Shown: one piece after another, positions 33,523 to 40,173 of the stretch
Numbering within the stretch: position 1 is the stretch's first letter
Layout: each line of letters begins with the position of its first letter
Virus record (IMG/VR): IMGVR_UViG_3300045999_008136
Coordinates: 1-61,769 of that record
Source of the DNA: a virus
Strand: one strand, 5' to 3'
DNA: 61,769 bases
Position numbers and translations under genes: made by a program
The notes under the pieces: generated by a model
The model's database searches: none
The model's input: the letters and a program-made list of their open reading frames with translations, nothing else
Told to the model about the DNA's origin: nothing

Positions 33523-33846
33523 TCAAGGCTTGATGGTGAACGACTGGTTTTGAAACCAGTCGGAAAGGGCGCCGTCCAGCTCGCCGGTCAAGTCGGACAG
33601 GTTTAGCTTGCCGGCCAGGTCGTTAAGGTCGATTCCTTCGGCGACGGTTTCCAATTGGCTGTCGGTCAGCTCGCCGGCCAGGTCGGCCAGGCTGACCTGC
33701 TCGGCGAGCTTGGACAGGTCAATATTTTCCGCAATTGCAGCCATGTCCAATTGGCCGACAACCAACTCAGCCCTGATCATGTCGCGAACCATTGGGCGCA
33801 ATTGCTCGGCCAGGTCTTTCACCAAGGCCTCAATGAGGTGTTGCAT
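33523..33846 (-). CDS. Helical repeat accessory protein (107 aa)
   Basis: The start at 33846 (MQHLIEALVKDLAEQLRPMV) follows the AGAAAGAGAGAAAG leader; the frame to 33930 is too long. The protein has repeating helical segments of the form DL..LA...(S/N)L.DL.GEL (about residues 45-95), which resemble a solenoid or coiled coil and end in a WFQNQSFTIKP tail. Function unknown. Confidence 0.65.
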   Translation of the reverse strand: MQHLIEALVKDLAEQLRPMVRDMIRAELVVGQLDMAAIAENIDLSKLAEQVSLADLAGELTDSQLETVAEGIDLNDLAGKLNLSDLTGELDGALSDWFQNQSFTIKP

Positions 33847-33899
33847 GTCTTTCTCTCTTTCTAGGTTGTAGGCCGGCGTGATTGCGCGGCCTGGTCGGG

Positions 33900-33930
33900 A
33901 TTCTACACTACTTCTATCAACTTGTGTCAA
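33900..33930 (-). promoter_or_regulatory. Sigma70-like promoter for the 107-aa gene
   Basis: TTGACA on the minus strand with a 17-19-bp spacer to TGTAGAAT, directly after the stop of the 39-aa gene. The leader AGAAAGAGAGAAAG and the ATG at 33846 follow. Confidence 0.65.
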
Positions 33931-34050
33931 CTACTGGTCGCCACCGCCAATGATTTTGTGGAAGGCCCAAAAGGCTATCAGTTTCCCGATCAGCCCCCGG
34001 TTATCAGGCAATGGCGGTGGCGGTGGTGGGGGGCGGCTGGCTTTGAGCAT
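33931..34050 (-). CDS. Small Pro-rich protein (39 aa)
   Basis: A short but credible gene: AAAAGGAAC precedes the ATG at 34050, and the product MLKASRPPPPPPPLPDNRGL continues with a hydrophobic helix (GKLIAFWAFHKIIGGG). Proteins of this style recur in phage genomes as tiny proteins. A promoter for the next gene starts right after its stop. Confidence 0.5.
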   Translation of the reverse strand: MLKASRPPPPPPPLPDNRGLIGKLIAFWAFHKIIGGGDQ

Positions 34051-34086
34051 GTTCCTTTTGACCTTCTTTTTTGTGTCCCGATTCAC

Positions 34087-34245
34087 TCAGGTGTCCAACT
34101 CAGGCGAGTAGGGCTCATACCGCTCGTATCGAAGGTACAGGTCAATGATCTCTTGTCTGGAAATGCCTAAATCGGCAGCGATCTCAGTTATCGTCCACCC
34201 AGCCGAGTCGGCCTCAAATATCTCTTCAATGAGCGCGTTGTCCAT
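34087..34245 (-). CDS. Small helix-turn-helix protein (52 aa)
   Basis: The start at 34245 (MDNALIEEIFEADSAGWTIT) follows the AGAAAGAGAGAAAG leader. The middle, WTITEIAADLGISRQEIIDL, is a clear helix-turn-helix, with a Tyr-rich tail. It could be a small regulator of the island genes. It overlaps no neighbour. Confidence 0.7.
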   Translation of the reverse strand: MDNALIEEIFEADSAGWTITEIAADLGISRQEIIDLYLRYERYEPYSPELDT

Positions 34246-34289
34246 AATCTTTCTCTCTTTCTGTGCCCTGGGACGACCCCAGAACGCCC

Positions 34290-34318
34290 ACGATACATTA
34301 ACTGGGCGCAACTGTCAA
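34290..34318 (-). promoter_or_regulatory. Sigma70-like promoter for the 52-aa HTH gene
   Basis: TTGACA, a 17-bp spacer and TATCGT on the minus strand, overlapping the end of the nuclease gene. A leader and the ATG at 34245 follow. Confidence 0.65.
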
Positions 34319-34734
34319 CTGTCCAACAAGGCCTTGCGGAGCTCGGCCCAGGCGATGCCTGTCCACGGCCACCTGGCAAGGGGGCTGACGTCAATCCCGC
34401 GGTTCACCAGGTCGATTGCCTGCTCCCCACAGTACAGCAGCAGCTCCGACTTGTGGGCATGGGCGGTGCCTGGCGGGAAGTACTGGACCAGGATGTAAGT
34501 CGGGCAACGCAGGTCTGCGTGCTTGACGTGGAAGGCGACCTGATGCGGCGACAGGGCAATCTTGCGGCCGCGCTTGACCACCTTCAGCTCGACCATCATG
34601 AATTCCCCGTGCGGGAATGCCAGCAGGCAGTCCGGGATGCCCAGGTTCACCCTGGACTCAATCCGGGTGAAATGGCAGCTTGGGAGGTTTTCTTTCAGCC
34701 TTTTGTACAGGTTCGCTTCGGGCTTCACTGACAT
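34315..34734 (-). CDS. VRR-NUC-type nuclease (139 aa)
   Basis: A PD-(D/E)XK nuclease of the VRR-NUC family. The start is ATG 34734 (MSVKPEANLYKRLKENLPSC), inside the end of terS. The core is visible as ESRVNLGIPDCLLAFPHGEF followed by MVELKVVKRGRK, giving the Asp and the E-x-K, with SPHQVAFHVKHAD after it. Family members act as structure-specific or single-strand nucleases. The overlap of 77 bp with terS suggests coupled expression and perhaps a role in packaging or DNA end processing. Confidence 0.8.
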   Translation of the reverse strand: MSVKPEANLYKRLKENLPSCHFTRIESRVNLGIPDCLLAFPHGEFMMVELKVVKRGRKIALSPHQVAFHVKHADLRCPTYILVQYFPPGTAHAHKSELLLYCGEQAIDLVNRGIDVSPLARWPWTGIAWAELRKALLDS

Positions 34735-35332
34735 CGTCGTCTTCCTCTTCCTCGATCTGCTTGGGCGTGACGTCCACAATCGGCCCGGCGTTGCCTCCAT
34801 ACAGGCGCTTGATCTCGTCCAGCTTGCGTTGCACCTCTTCCTTCGACATCGAGTCGATGGTGCCGTGCCTGATTTCCTTGCGGTCGATGTAGATGGTGCC
34901 TAGGGCCTGGCCGCGGCGGTACTCAGCCTGGACGGCCGCACCGTAGGCGCCGGCTTGCAGTGCCTGGTCACGGATGACCTGTAGGTCGCGCATGTGCCGC
35001 TCGAACGTGGTGGCGTATTTCTCGCCCAGCTCCCGGCGCCGCTCCTGGATGGCAGCCACAATGTGAGGGCTCTTGTCCGGGTCTGTCAGCTCCCGGGCCC
35101 GGTTCTTGGCCCAGACCTCACTGTATCCTGCGCGCAGGGCCGCCTCCTTGAGGGTCACGTGCCCATCGCCAGAGACGAACTCTTCGACGAACTTCCATTC
35201 CTGGGGCGTCAGCACCTTGGGCTTGTGGGGCTTGACCGGTGCGGTAAGCCTGGCCTCGACCACCGCCGGGCGGCCGCCCAGGCTTTTACCGGCCATGAAT
35301 TTATCGTCCTTTGACGATCCGAGGCTGGCCAT
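34658..35332 (-). CDS. terS: Terminase small subunit (224 aa)
   Basis: The N-terminal domain carries LTPQEWKFVEEFVSGDGHVT followed by LKEAALRAGYSEVWAKNRAR, the DNA-recognition helix-turn-helix of the Terminase_2-like small subunits. A coiled coil (SKEEVQRKLDEIKRLYG) follows. It recognises the packaging start on concatemeric DNA. The start ATG at 35332 lies in TGATG with the upstream stop and has GGAGGG eight bases before it; the TTG at 35335 is less likely. The acidic tail (IEEEEDDDV) overlaps the nuclease gene. Confidence 0.85.
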   Translation of the reverse strand: MASLGSSKDDKFMAGKSLGGRPAVVEARLTAPVKPHKPKVLTPQEWKFVEEFVSGDGHVTLKEAALRAGYSEVWAKNRARELTDPDKSPHIVAAIQERRRELGEKYATTFERHMRDLQVIRDQALQAGAYGAAVQAEYRRGQALGTIYIDRKEIRHGTIDSMSKEEVQRKLDEIKRLYGGNAGPIVDVTPKQIEEEEDDDVSEARSEPVQKAERKPPKLPFHPD

Positions 35333-35550
35333 CAAGCAACCCTCCAGAGCCGCCAGCCCTCACCATACTTGCGGATGGTGAACTTCACCCCGTCATGCCG
35401 CCGGCTGTACATGTAGGCGGCGCTGCGCAGGTTCTTGATCCAGTCAGCCTCCAGGACCAGAAAGCTATCCCCGATCTTCATGTCCGGGAACGGGTAGCGC
35501 TGCCGGGCGTCAGCCTCGGGCGGAACAGGGATGTGTCGATCTATTTTCAT
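35332..35550 (-). CDS. Conserved small phage protein (72 aa)
   Basis: The start at 35550 gives MKIDRHIPVPPEADARQRYP, then FPDMKIGDSFLVLEADWIKN and TIRKYGEGWRLWRVA. This is a recurrent phage protein form (KYPFxxMxxGDSF) that I recall as DUF7303-like. A DNA- or RNA-binding helper role is possible but unproven. Upstream is the AT-rich region, so it is the first gene of the packaging operon. Confidence 0.7.
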   Translation of the reverse strand: MKIDRHIPVPPEADARQRYPFPDMKIGDSFLVLEADWIKNLRSAAYMYSRRHDGVKFTIRKYGEGWRLWRVA

Positions 35551-35982
35551 GTCAACATTATCCAACAACGCTACAGTTAACGCAAACCCTCCAAAGGTCA
35601 AATTCAGGGGTTTAGCTAGGAAAAATATGACCAATGTATGTTTTTTTTTTTTCAAAAAGTCATCGCGCGCGCATTTTATGTGAATTACACCTGTAGACAC
35701 ACTGTGATGACCTGTACACGTCTAACCCATTGATTTCATTCACTTCTTACACCATTACGTCTATTACGTCATTTTTCAAAAAAAAAAAAACAAAACACAT
35801 GATTTTCAAATAAGGTCTATCAAAACAGCGAAATTGACCCTCGGTCCGTGATCCTTGTACGTATAAACCCTAACAAACACCCTCTCCGCGCCCTCTATCC
35901 GCCTCAAACCCCCTAAAATGCGCAAAGCCCAGGTGTTGGACCACCCGGGCTTCACTTCTCACCATCGTTAATGGGGAACGAC
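35551..35982. promoter_or_regulatory. AT-rich intergenic region, possible origin or control region
   Basis: This 432-bp gap is the longest AT-rich stretch in a GC-rich genome and separates minus-strand terS genes from the plus-strand HNH gene. It holds T12 (35641-35652) with C and A5 after it, and T5-C-A12 (A run 35778-35789), two near-mirror arms 120 bp apart. It also holds tandem ATTACGTC (35754-35761 and 35763-35770), direct repeats ACCTGTAGACAC (35689-35700) and ACCTGTACACG (35710-35720), and a hairpin (35926-35953) with AAGCCC/GGGCTT arms. It likely carries divergent promoters. An origin function is inference. Confidence 0.45.
35926..35953. other. Hairpin upstream of the plus-strand HNH gene
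   Basis: AAGCCC and GGGCTT arms, with a partial GGTG/CACC continuation around a TTGGA-containing loop. There is no clear T run. It may be a leaky terminator on either strand or an RNA element in the leader. Confidence 0.5.
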
Positions 35983-36282
35983 ATGAGCACTGACCATCTT
36001 ACCCTGATTGACCGCTCAATCCGCTACGACGCGACCACTGGCGGCATCTATTGGCGCGTGAGCCGTGGCACTCGTGCCAGGCGTGGCCATCCTGCTGGCA
36101 CTGTCACCAAGGGGTACTCCATTCGCATTGGCATAGGGGCCCGCTATTTTGCTGCTCATGACATCGCCTGGTTCTTGGGCCATGGGGAGTGGCCCCCAGC
36201 CCCTGTAGAGCACGTCAACGGGGATGCCCTGGACAACCGTTTGGGCAACCTCGCTCTCACTGCTTCCCCACCCCTTCGCTGA
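35983..36282 (+). CDS. HNH endonuclease (99 aa)
   Basis: The core matches small phage HNH enzymes: YDATTGGIYWRVSRGTRARR, then AHDIAWFLGHGEW and PVEHVNGDALDNRLGNL, giving the H-N-x8-N metal-site motif. The start at 35983 has GGGGAA seven bases upstream; an ATG at 35971 is in frame but lacks one. These free-standing enzymes are usually homing endonucleases. It lies on the strand opposite its neighbours and overlaps the next gene's end by 26 bp, so it is probably a recent arrival. Confidence 0.8.
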   Translation: MSTDHLTLIDRSIRYDATTGGIYWRVSRGTRARRGHPAGTVTKGYSIRIGIGARYFAAHDIAWFLGHGEWPPAPVEHVNGDALDNRLGNLALTASPPLR

Positions 36283-36499
36283 ACTCCCCCGTCAGCACCT
36301 TGGCTGCCAGGACCGCGGGGATGACCTCTCCGAACTCGATCTCTTGCACCTCCCCTTCCTCGACCACTGGGCCCAGGTACAGGTGCTTGCAGCCGTTGAT
36401 CGTGATGCAGACCACCTGAACCATGGTCCGTGGTCCGAGGATCGTGCCCAGTGCCTCGTCGACGGCCCTGATGGTGTAGCCATCCGGTTCCGGGCTCAT
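36257..36499 (-). CDS. Small conserved protein (80 aa)
   Basis: A beta-rich N-terminal half (MSPEPDGYTIRAVDEALGTI and MVQVVCITINGCKHLYLGPV) is followed by an acidic segment and a GEFSEG tail. It converges on the HNH gene, overlapping its last 26 bp. First member of the small-gene train running to 43 kb. Function unknown. Confidence 0.6.
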   Translation of the reverse strand: MSPEPDGYTIRAVDEALGTILGPRTMVQVVCITINGCKHLYLGPVVEEGEVQEIEFGEVIPAVLAAKVLTGEFSEGVGKQ

Positions 36500-36744
36500 T
36501 TTGGAACCTCCCGCCAGATGGCGCCGCCCTCGCCCTGTTTGATGCCCAAGTCCAGGGACAGTTTGTCGACCTCTTCTTCAAGCCGGCGGTTCTTCACCTT
36601 GAGCGTAAAGACCTGGTTGGCCAGGTGTTCCATGCTGTCTTGCTGGACTTCAATGCGGCGGCGCAGGCCGGCGATGTATTCCTTGGTTTCGACGCAGTCG
36701 ATTGAACGTGGTGGGTTTTCCGTTGAAAACGTAGCGGGGCGCAT
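36496..36744 (-). CDS. Coiled-coil small protein (82 aa)
   Basis: The start at 36744 (MRPATFSTENPPRSIDCVET) has an AAAGGAC-type leader. Residues 22-68 form a coiled coil (RRRIEVQQDSMEHLANQVFT then VKNRRLEEEVDKLSLDL). It overlaps the next gene as ATGA. Role unknown. Confidence 0.6.
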   Translation of the reverse strand: MRPATFSTENPPRSIDCVETKEYIAGLRRRIEVQQDSMEHLANQVFTLKVKNRRLEEEVDKLSLDLGIKQGEGGAIWREVPK

Positions 36745-36755
36745 GTCTTGTCCTT

Positions 36756-36950
36756 TCAAAGTTTGATGGCTCGAAGTTGCCGGCAGCGCTCTCGTTCTGC
36801 CGGGGTGATGTCGGGGCTGATCTCTGCGACGGGGCACAGGTGGTCCCTGGGGGCCCGTGGCACGTGGGCCGAGAGCCACATAGCGCCCAGCATGACCGCT
36901 GCCGCCAGGATGACCAGGGCCACCATGCCGGCGTAGTGTAGGTTCACCAT
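36756..36950 (-). CDS. Small single-TM protein (64 aa)
   Basis: A membrane segment at residues 8-27 (GMVALVILAAAVMLGAMWLS) is followed by a soluble tail with two Cys (DHLCPVAEIS and ERERCRQL). It could be a small membrane regulator. It overlaps the following gene by 7 bp. Confidence 0.6.
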   Translation of the reverse strand: MVNLHYAGMVALVILAAAVMLGAMWLSAHVPRAPRDHLCPVAEISPDITPAERERCRQLRAIKL

Positions 36951-37123
36951 GTCTGGCCTCTGGCGCGCAGCTCTGCGGCGTTGGCCTGGAGCAGGCTTCG
37001 GTGGACGGGATTCTCGCAGGCCATGGCGTTGGCCTCAAGGCGCGTGGCGCAGGCCTCGCGCTCGTTCTTGACCGCCGCCTCCAACTCGGAGCGATAGCAA
37101 AGGGTGTCGTCGTCGTCTTTCAC
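36944..37123 (-). CDS. Small protein with GTG start (59 aa)
   Basis: The frame starts at a GTG (37123) that overlaps the preceding stop as GTGA; the product is helical with Cys residues (ERACATRLEANAM-like segment). The coupling makes the start credible despite the rare codon. Function unknown. Confidence 0.55.
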   Translation of the reverse strand: MKDDDDTLCYRSELEAAVKNEREACATRLEANAMACENPVHRSLLQANAAELRARGQTW

Positions 37124-37347
37124 GTGTTCCCCCTTGCTCGGATGGCGGCCTGAATCACATCGTGCTTGGCCTGCGCAATCGGGGCGGCGCATTCGTCGCA
37201 CATCTCTAACGCACCGTCGAGTTGGTAGGTGTGCAGGGTCGTTGGTCGAGGGAATGCCACGCCGAGGTAGTTGGTGCAGTCGAAGCTCTCGACATGGCAC
37301 TCTTTGTGGCAGATGTCGCAGACGGTTTGGTAGGTGAGCTTGATCAT
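37120..37347 (-). CDS. Zinc-finger-like protein (75 aa)
   Basis: The start at 37347 (MIKLTYQTVCDICHKECHVE) gives CDICHKEC and later MCDECAAPI, a likely two-site zinc motif. The longer frame to 37407 is less likely because the upstream gene ends at 37344 (ATGA overlap). Function unknown. Confidence 0.6.
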   Translation of the reverse strand: MIKLTYQTVCDICHKECHVESFDCTNYLGVAFPRPTTLHTYQLDGALEMCDECAAPIAQAKHDVIQAAIRARGNT

Positions 37348-37715
37348 GTTTGCCCCCTGGTCGCGGCCTTCAGCGCTTCCTCTTCCGCTTTGCGTCTTGT
37401 CAGCCACTTCGTATAAGAGGATCGCAGGTAGCGGCGTTTGCTGGCGTCGTAGCGGCTGCTCTTGGGCTCGATGTCTGGAGGGGGCTCCAGCAGGGCAGTG
37501 CGAATCTGCCCTGCGTCCGCGCCGATGAGCCGGGCGTAATCTTCAAAGGAAGAGGTCTTGCTGAACAGCCAGTCAACGGCGGCGAAGTTCTCGGCGCCGG
37601 TGGCCTGCCTGCTCGATGCGTCCTCGATGGCCTGGGCAATGACCGCGGCCAGCAGGCGCGCGCAGGCCACGGTCTGCGGATGCGCGGTGGGGTTCGATGA
37701 GATGAAGTCGATCAT
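37344..37715 (-). CDS. Helical conserved protein (123 aa)
   Basis: The N-terminal half is Ala-rich helical (ARLLAAVIAQAIEDASSRQA), followed by FAAVDWLFSKTSSFEDYARL and a basic C-terminus (SYTKWLTRRKAEEEALKAA). It overlaps the next gene as ATGA. No family recognised. Confidence 0.6.
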   Translation of the reverse strand: MIDFISSNPTAHPQTVACARLLAAVIAQAIEDASSRQATGAENFAAVDWLFSKTSSFEDYARLIGADAGQIRTALLEPPPDIEPKSSRYDASKRRYLRSSYTKWLTRRKAEEEALKAATRGQT

Positions 37716-37906
37716 GTGTTCCTCTCCTTTGGCTCATGGGTACAGGATTCCTCGTAGTCGAGAACATCTTTCAGCCGGTAGCGGATCAGACCGCCGATTT
37801 TGAGATAGCGCACGCCTTGCTTAAGTGACCTGTCGCGCTCAAGGGTTGCTTCGCTAATCTTCCAGCGGAAGGCCACTTCCTCTTGCGTCAAAAGTTGCTC
37901 GTTCAT
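37712..37906 (-). CDS. Excisionase-like HTH protein (64 aa)
   Basis: The sequence LLTQEEVAFRWKISEATLER followed by GVRYLKIGGLIRYRLKDVLD is the winged-helix pattern of MerR-like/AlpA/Xis proteins (HTH_17). As no integrase is visible, a regulatory role is more likely than excision. It overlaps the flanking genes by 4 bp. Confidence 0.75.
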   Translation of the reverse strand: MNEQLLTQEEVAFRWKISEATLERDRSLKQGVRYLKIGGLIRYRLKDVLDYEESCTHEPKERNT

Positions 37907-38028
37907 TGTGGCCTCTCCTCTTCATCAAATGCCATGTCTGGCGGGTGCGGTATGGCGTCATGCACGAGCACACCATCGACTGCCTCGATGTACTTGCCAC
38001 AGACCACGCAGTAGTAGCCGTCATCCAC
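37903..38028 (-). CDS. Small zinc-ribbon protein with GTG start (41 aa)
   Basis: A short frame with a CxxC pair: start GTG 38028, VDDGYYCVVCGKYIEAVDGV, then HDAIPHPPDMAFDEEERPQ. It overlaps its upstream and downstream neighbours by a few bases. Similar tiny proteins (YYCVVCGK) recur in phages, so it is a real gene. Confidence 0.6.
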   Translation of the reverse strand: MDDGYYCVVCGKYIEAVDGVLVHDAIPHPPDMAFDEEERPQ

Positions 38029-38584
38029 CGTTCTTCTCCTTGAGTTTGGCCTCAATGGCTTGTTTCAAAGTGCTCCAGATGATTTGCCCCGTAGTGTCTG
38101 CAATGGCTTGCCAGTCCTCATCCGTCAGCGGCTCTGTGCGCTGTGGTGGGGCGGTGTAGAGGGGCACTTGCCACGACAGCAACGATGAAGGAAACTGGAT
38201 TTTGTAGAGAGGATTGGCTCGGAACACCCCGTCCGGTGACTCAAGCCAACCAACGGGCACCATGTCCCCGCAACTTGCTTCGGGAACATCCTGCTCTGGC
38301 TGCGCCAGCCGTGAACGCAGTTCGTCCCGCTGCGCTTTGATGCACTCGGCCCTGTCGCAGTGGTAACTGCAAGAGTGGAGGGCTCCGTGGTCCTTGAACA
38401 CCGAAGCAGGATCAATGCGCTTACCGCCCTTGCTCCAGGCGCTGCCGACCGTCAAGACATCGGCCAGCAACTCTTGGGTGCGCTCTTCCACGCTCTTTGG
38501 CCAGGTCATCTGCCCGCAGCGGGTGCAGCGCAGGCGCTCCGTCAGGCCTTGTACAAAGTGCCAGTCGTGTTTGCAGTCTGCCAT
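38021..38584 (-). CDS. Cysteine-rich small-train protein (187 aa)
   Basis: A Cys-rich N-terminus (MADCKHDWHF, RLRCTRCGQMTWPKSVEE, LHSCSYHCDRAECI) suggests metal binding. The C-terminal half carries PLYTAPPQRTEPLTDEDWQA, a motif that recurs in several phage proteins (an LTDEEWQAI-type tail of unknown function). It overlaps the next gene by 8 bp. Confidence 0.65.
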   Translation of the reverse strand: MADCKHDWHFVQGLTERLRCTRCGQMTWPKSVEERTQELLADVLTVGSAWSKGGKRIDPASVFKDHGALHSCSYHCDRAECIKAQRDELRSRLAQPEQDVPEASCGDMVPVGWLESPDGVFRANPLYKIQFPSSLLSWQVPLYTAPPQRTEPLTDEDWQAIADTTGQIIWSTLKQAIEAKLKEKNGG

Positions 38585-38859
38585 GATTGTTCTCCTTCAT
38601 ATTTTGCTTTGAGGCGCTCCAGCTCTTTACGTTCTCGCTCTTCGTCTGCCCTAGCGGCTCGCTTTCGCTCCTCTCGCCACTCGTCTTCCATGAACTTGGC
38701 ATACATGGCAGCGTGGGCCGACCTGAAGAAGTCAATGACACGCTGATCCACGTCGCTGCATTCGCTGGAGCTGTCACTCCAGTTGACCCACATGTCGGCC
38801 TTCTTGGTCTCGCCATACATGCTGAACTCGACTTTGATTGATGCGCGGTGGTCCCCCAT
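38542..38859 (-). CDS. Charged helical protein (105 aa)
   Basis: The start at 38859 (MGDHRASIKVEFSMYGETKK) overlaps the upstream stop (TGATG). A beta N-terminus is followed by a highly charged helix (EERKRAARADEERERKELER). The frame back to 39057 is unlikely. Overlaps the 187-aa gene by 43 bp in another frame. Function unknown. Confidence 0.6.
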   Translation of the reverse strand: MGDHRASIKVEFSMYGETKKADMWVNWSDSSSECSDVDQRVIDFFRSAHAAMYAKFMEDEWREERKRAARADEERERKELERLKAKYEGEQSWQTANTTGTLYKA

Positions 38860-39179
38860 CAGAACTTCTCCTTGTAGAACTGCCCGATGACCTCGGCCAG
38901 CTCGTGGATGTGAAAGTCGCCGCCCTCGCCACCGGCGTCGCTGATCCAGATCATGCCTGGCTGCACGCCAGGTGACAAGGTCCAGCCCCCGACCTGAACC
39001 TGGTAGCGCGCCTGGCCTTGCCTGAAGCCCTCGTCGTAGGCCACCTGGGCCTTGCACGCCTCTTCAATGGTCATGAGCGTGTGCTTCTGGCACTCATCCC
39101 ACACAAAGCGCGCGTTGCCCTCGCCCAGCACTTTCTTCTCAGCCTTGGTCAGGCCGTTCCACCACTCTTGAAAGCTCAT
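38859..39179 (-). CDS. Small-train protein (106 aa)
   Basis: The start at 39179 (MSFQEWWNGLTKAEKKVLGE) is 1 bp after the upstream gene. The helical N-terminal half is followed by a beta C-terminal half (VQVGGWTLSPGVQPGMIWIS). Function unknown. Confidence 0.6.
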   Translation of the reverse strand: MSFQEWWNGLTKAEKKVLGEGNARFVWDECQKHTLMTIEEACKAQVAYDEGFRQGQARYQVQVGGWTLSPGVQPGMIWISDAGGEGGDFHIHELAEVIGQFYKEKF

Positions 39180-39180
39180 G

Positions 39181-39426
39181 TCAGCTCTCCCGTTTGAAAA
39201 GGCCCGTGAGCCGTGACCAGGCCAGCTTGCGCAGCGACACGTTGGCCAGTGCAGCCTGCGTGCGCAGCAGCTCGGCCATGGTCTCGCTGTCATGCTTGGA
39301 CAAAAGCCTGTAGGCCTCTTCAAACTCCTTGCGAGCCAGCTCGCGGCCCTCTGCCCAGCCCCGGGCGTAGCCCTCTGCGTCCACGTCCCTGTAGGTGCGG
39401 CGTTTGTACTTAACAGTGTCGGTCAT
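39181..39426 (-). CDS. Small helical protein (81 aa)
   Basis: Basic N-terminus (MTDTVKYKRRTYRDVDAEGY), then RGWAEGRELARKEFEEAYRL. All-helical. Overlaps the upstream gene by 4 bp. No family recognised. Confidence 0.6.
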   Translation of the reverse strand: MTDTVKYKRRTYRDVDAEGYARGWAEGRELARKEFEEAYRLLSKHDSETMAELLRTQAALANVSLRKLAWSRLTGLFKRES

Positions 39427-39659
39427 AAAATCACTCCTTTGGCGTCTTGCACTATCTGCTGCACGCGCTGGAGCGCGGCGTTGTTCTTGCCCTGCTTGAG
39501 CAGGACGTACAGCTCTTCAATGGCGCTCGCTGGAATGCCACCGGAACTCAGCCCACGGCCCTTGCAGATTTCCAAGAGGTCGTCGTCGGACAGGTCGTTC
39601 TGGTCGATGTCCACGTCCACGTCAATGTTGACGGTGGTCGAATAGGTGTAGCCCTTCAT
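39423..39659 (-). CDS. Small acidic protein (78 aa)
   Basis: The start at 39659 (MKGYTYSTTVNIDVDVDIDQ) is coupled to the upstream gene (ATG within its stop region). An alternating strand rich in Asp and Val leads to a helix (ASAIEELYVLLKQGKNNAAL). Function unknown. Confidence 0.6.
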   Translation of the reverse strand: MKGYTYSTTVNIDVDVDIDQNDLSDDDLLEICKGRGLSSGGIPASAIEELYVLLKQGKNNAALQRVQQIVQDAKGVIL

Positions 39660-39976
39660 AGCGGCATGTCCCCGTGCCATGGCTCGTCGGCCATGCGCTT
39701 TAGATTGAAGATGAAACGGTACTGCGGGTGCACCTTGACGAACAGCCTGGCGTAGAACGCAATGTGGTCATTGCTGATCTTGAAGTCAGAGCCGGTTGTC
39801 TGGATGGCCACCTCCCAGCGGATGCGGTTGATGATCAGCCAGTGGCTGATTTTCCTATGCCCCGCGTCGATCGCCTCCAACGTGAAACGCTGGAAGTACT
39901 CCCATACCGCAGGGTTGGCGGCGTTGAAGGCATTGAACTCCCGCTGCCGAATGTGGAAGGGGGTGTTCATGCTCAT
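39656..39976 (-). CDS. Conserved small phage protein (106 aa)
   Basis: The stretches FHIRQREFNAFNAANPAVWE, RKISHWLIINRIRWEVAIQT and KISNDHIAFYARLFVKVHPQ are typical of a conserved small phage protein. I recall it as widespread and uncharacterised. It overlaps both neighbours by 4 bp. Confidence 0.65.
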   Translation of the reverse strand: MSMNTPFHIRQREFNAFNAANPAVWEYFQRFTLEAIDAGHRKISHWLIINRIRWEVAIQTTGSDFKISNDHIAFYARLFVKVHPQYRFIFNLKRMADEPWHGDMPL

Positions 39977-40173
39977 AGCTCCGCCCCCTTCGCAAGCGCC
40001 TTGTCAACGCGCCGCAGCAGGCGCTGGTAAAAGTACTTGTCCCGGTCCAGGTCCTCAATCTCGTCAGCGAACAGGGTCGTGTCAGGGCAAGCCCCGATCT
40101 CTGCATCGACGTCACTGATTGCGCGAGACAGGGCCTGGCGCACCAGGACCAGGTTAAAGCCCGTGAAGTTCAT
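39973..40173 (-). CDS. Small helical protein (66 aa)
   Basis: Two helices (LVLVRQALSRAISDVDAEIG and IEDLDRDKYFYQRLLRRVDK). Starts within the stop of the next upstream small gene (ATGA). Role unknown. Confidence 0.6.
   Translation of the reverse strand: MNFTGFNLVLVRQALSRAISDVDAEIGACPDTTLFADEIEDLDRDKYFYQRLLRRVDKALAKGAEL

Noticed and set aside
33878-34111. Plus-strand frame of 77 aa in the accessory island
   Set aside because: It covers a promoter and the convincing minus-strand 39-aa gene, has no RBS and is partly a poly-Gly run.
37712-37906. Excisionase-like gene as evidence for a temperate phage
   Set aside because: No integrase, attachment site or CI-type repressor is visible; small winged-helix proteins of this type also serve as regulators in lytic phages.
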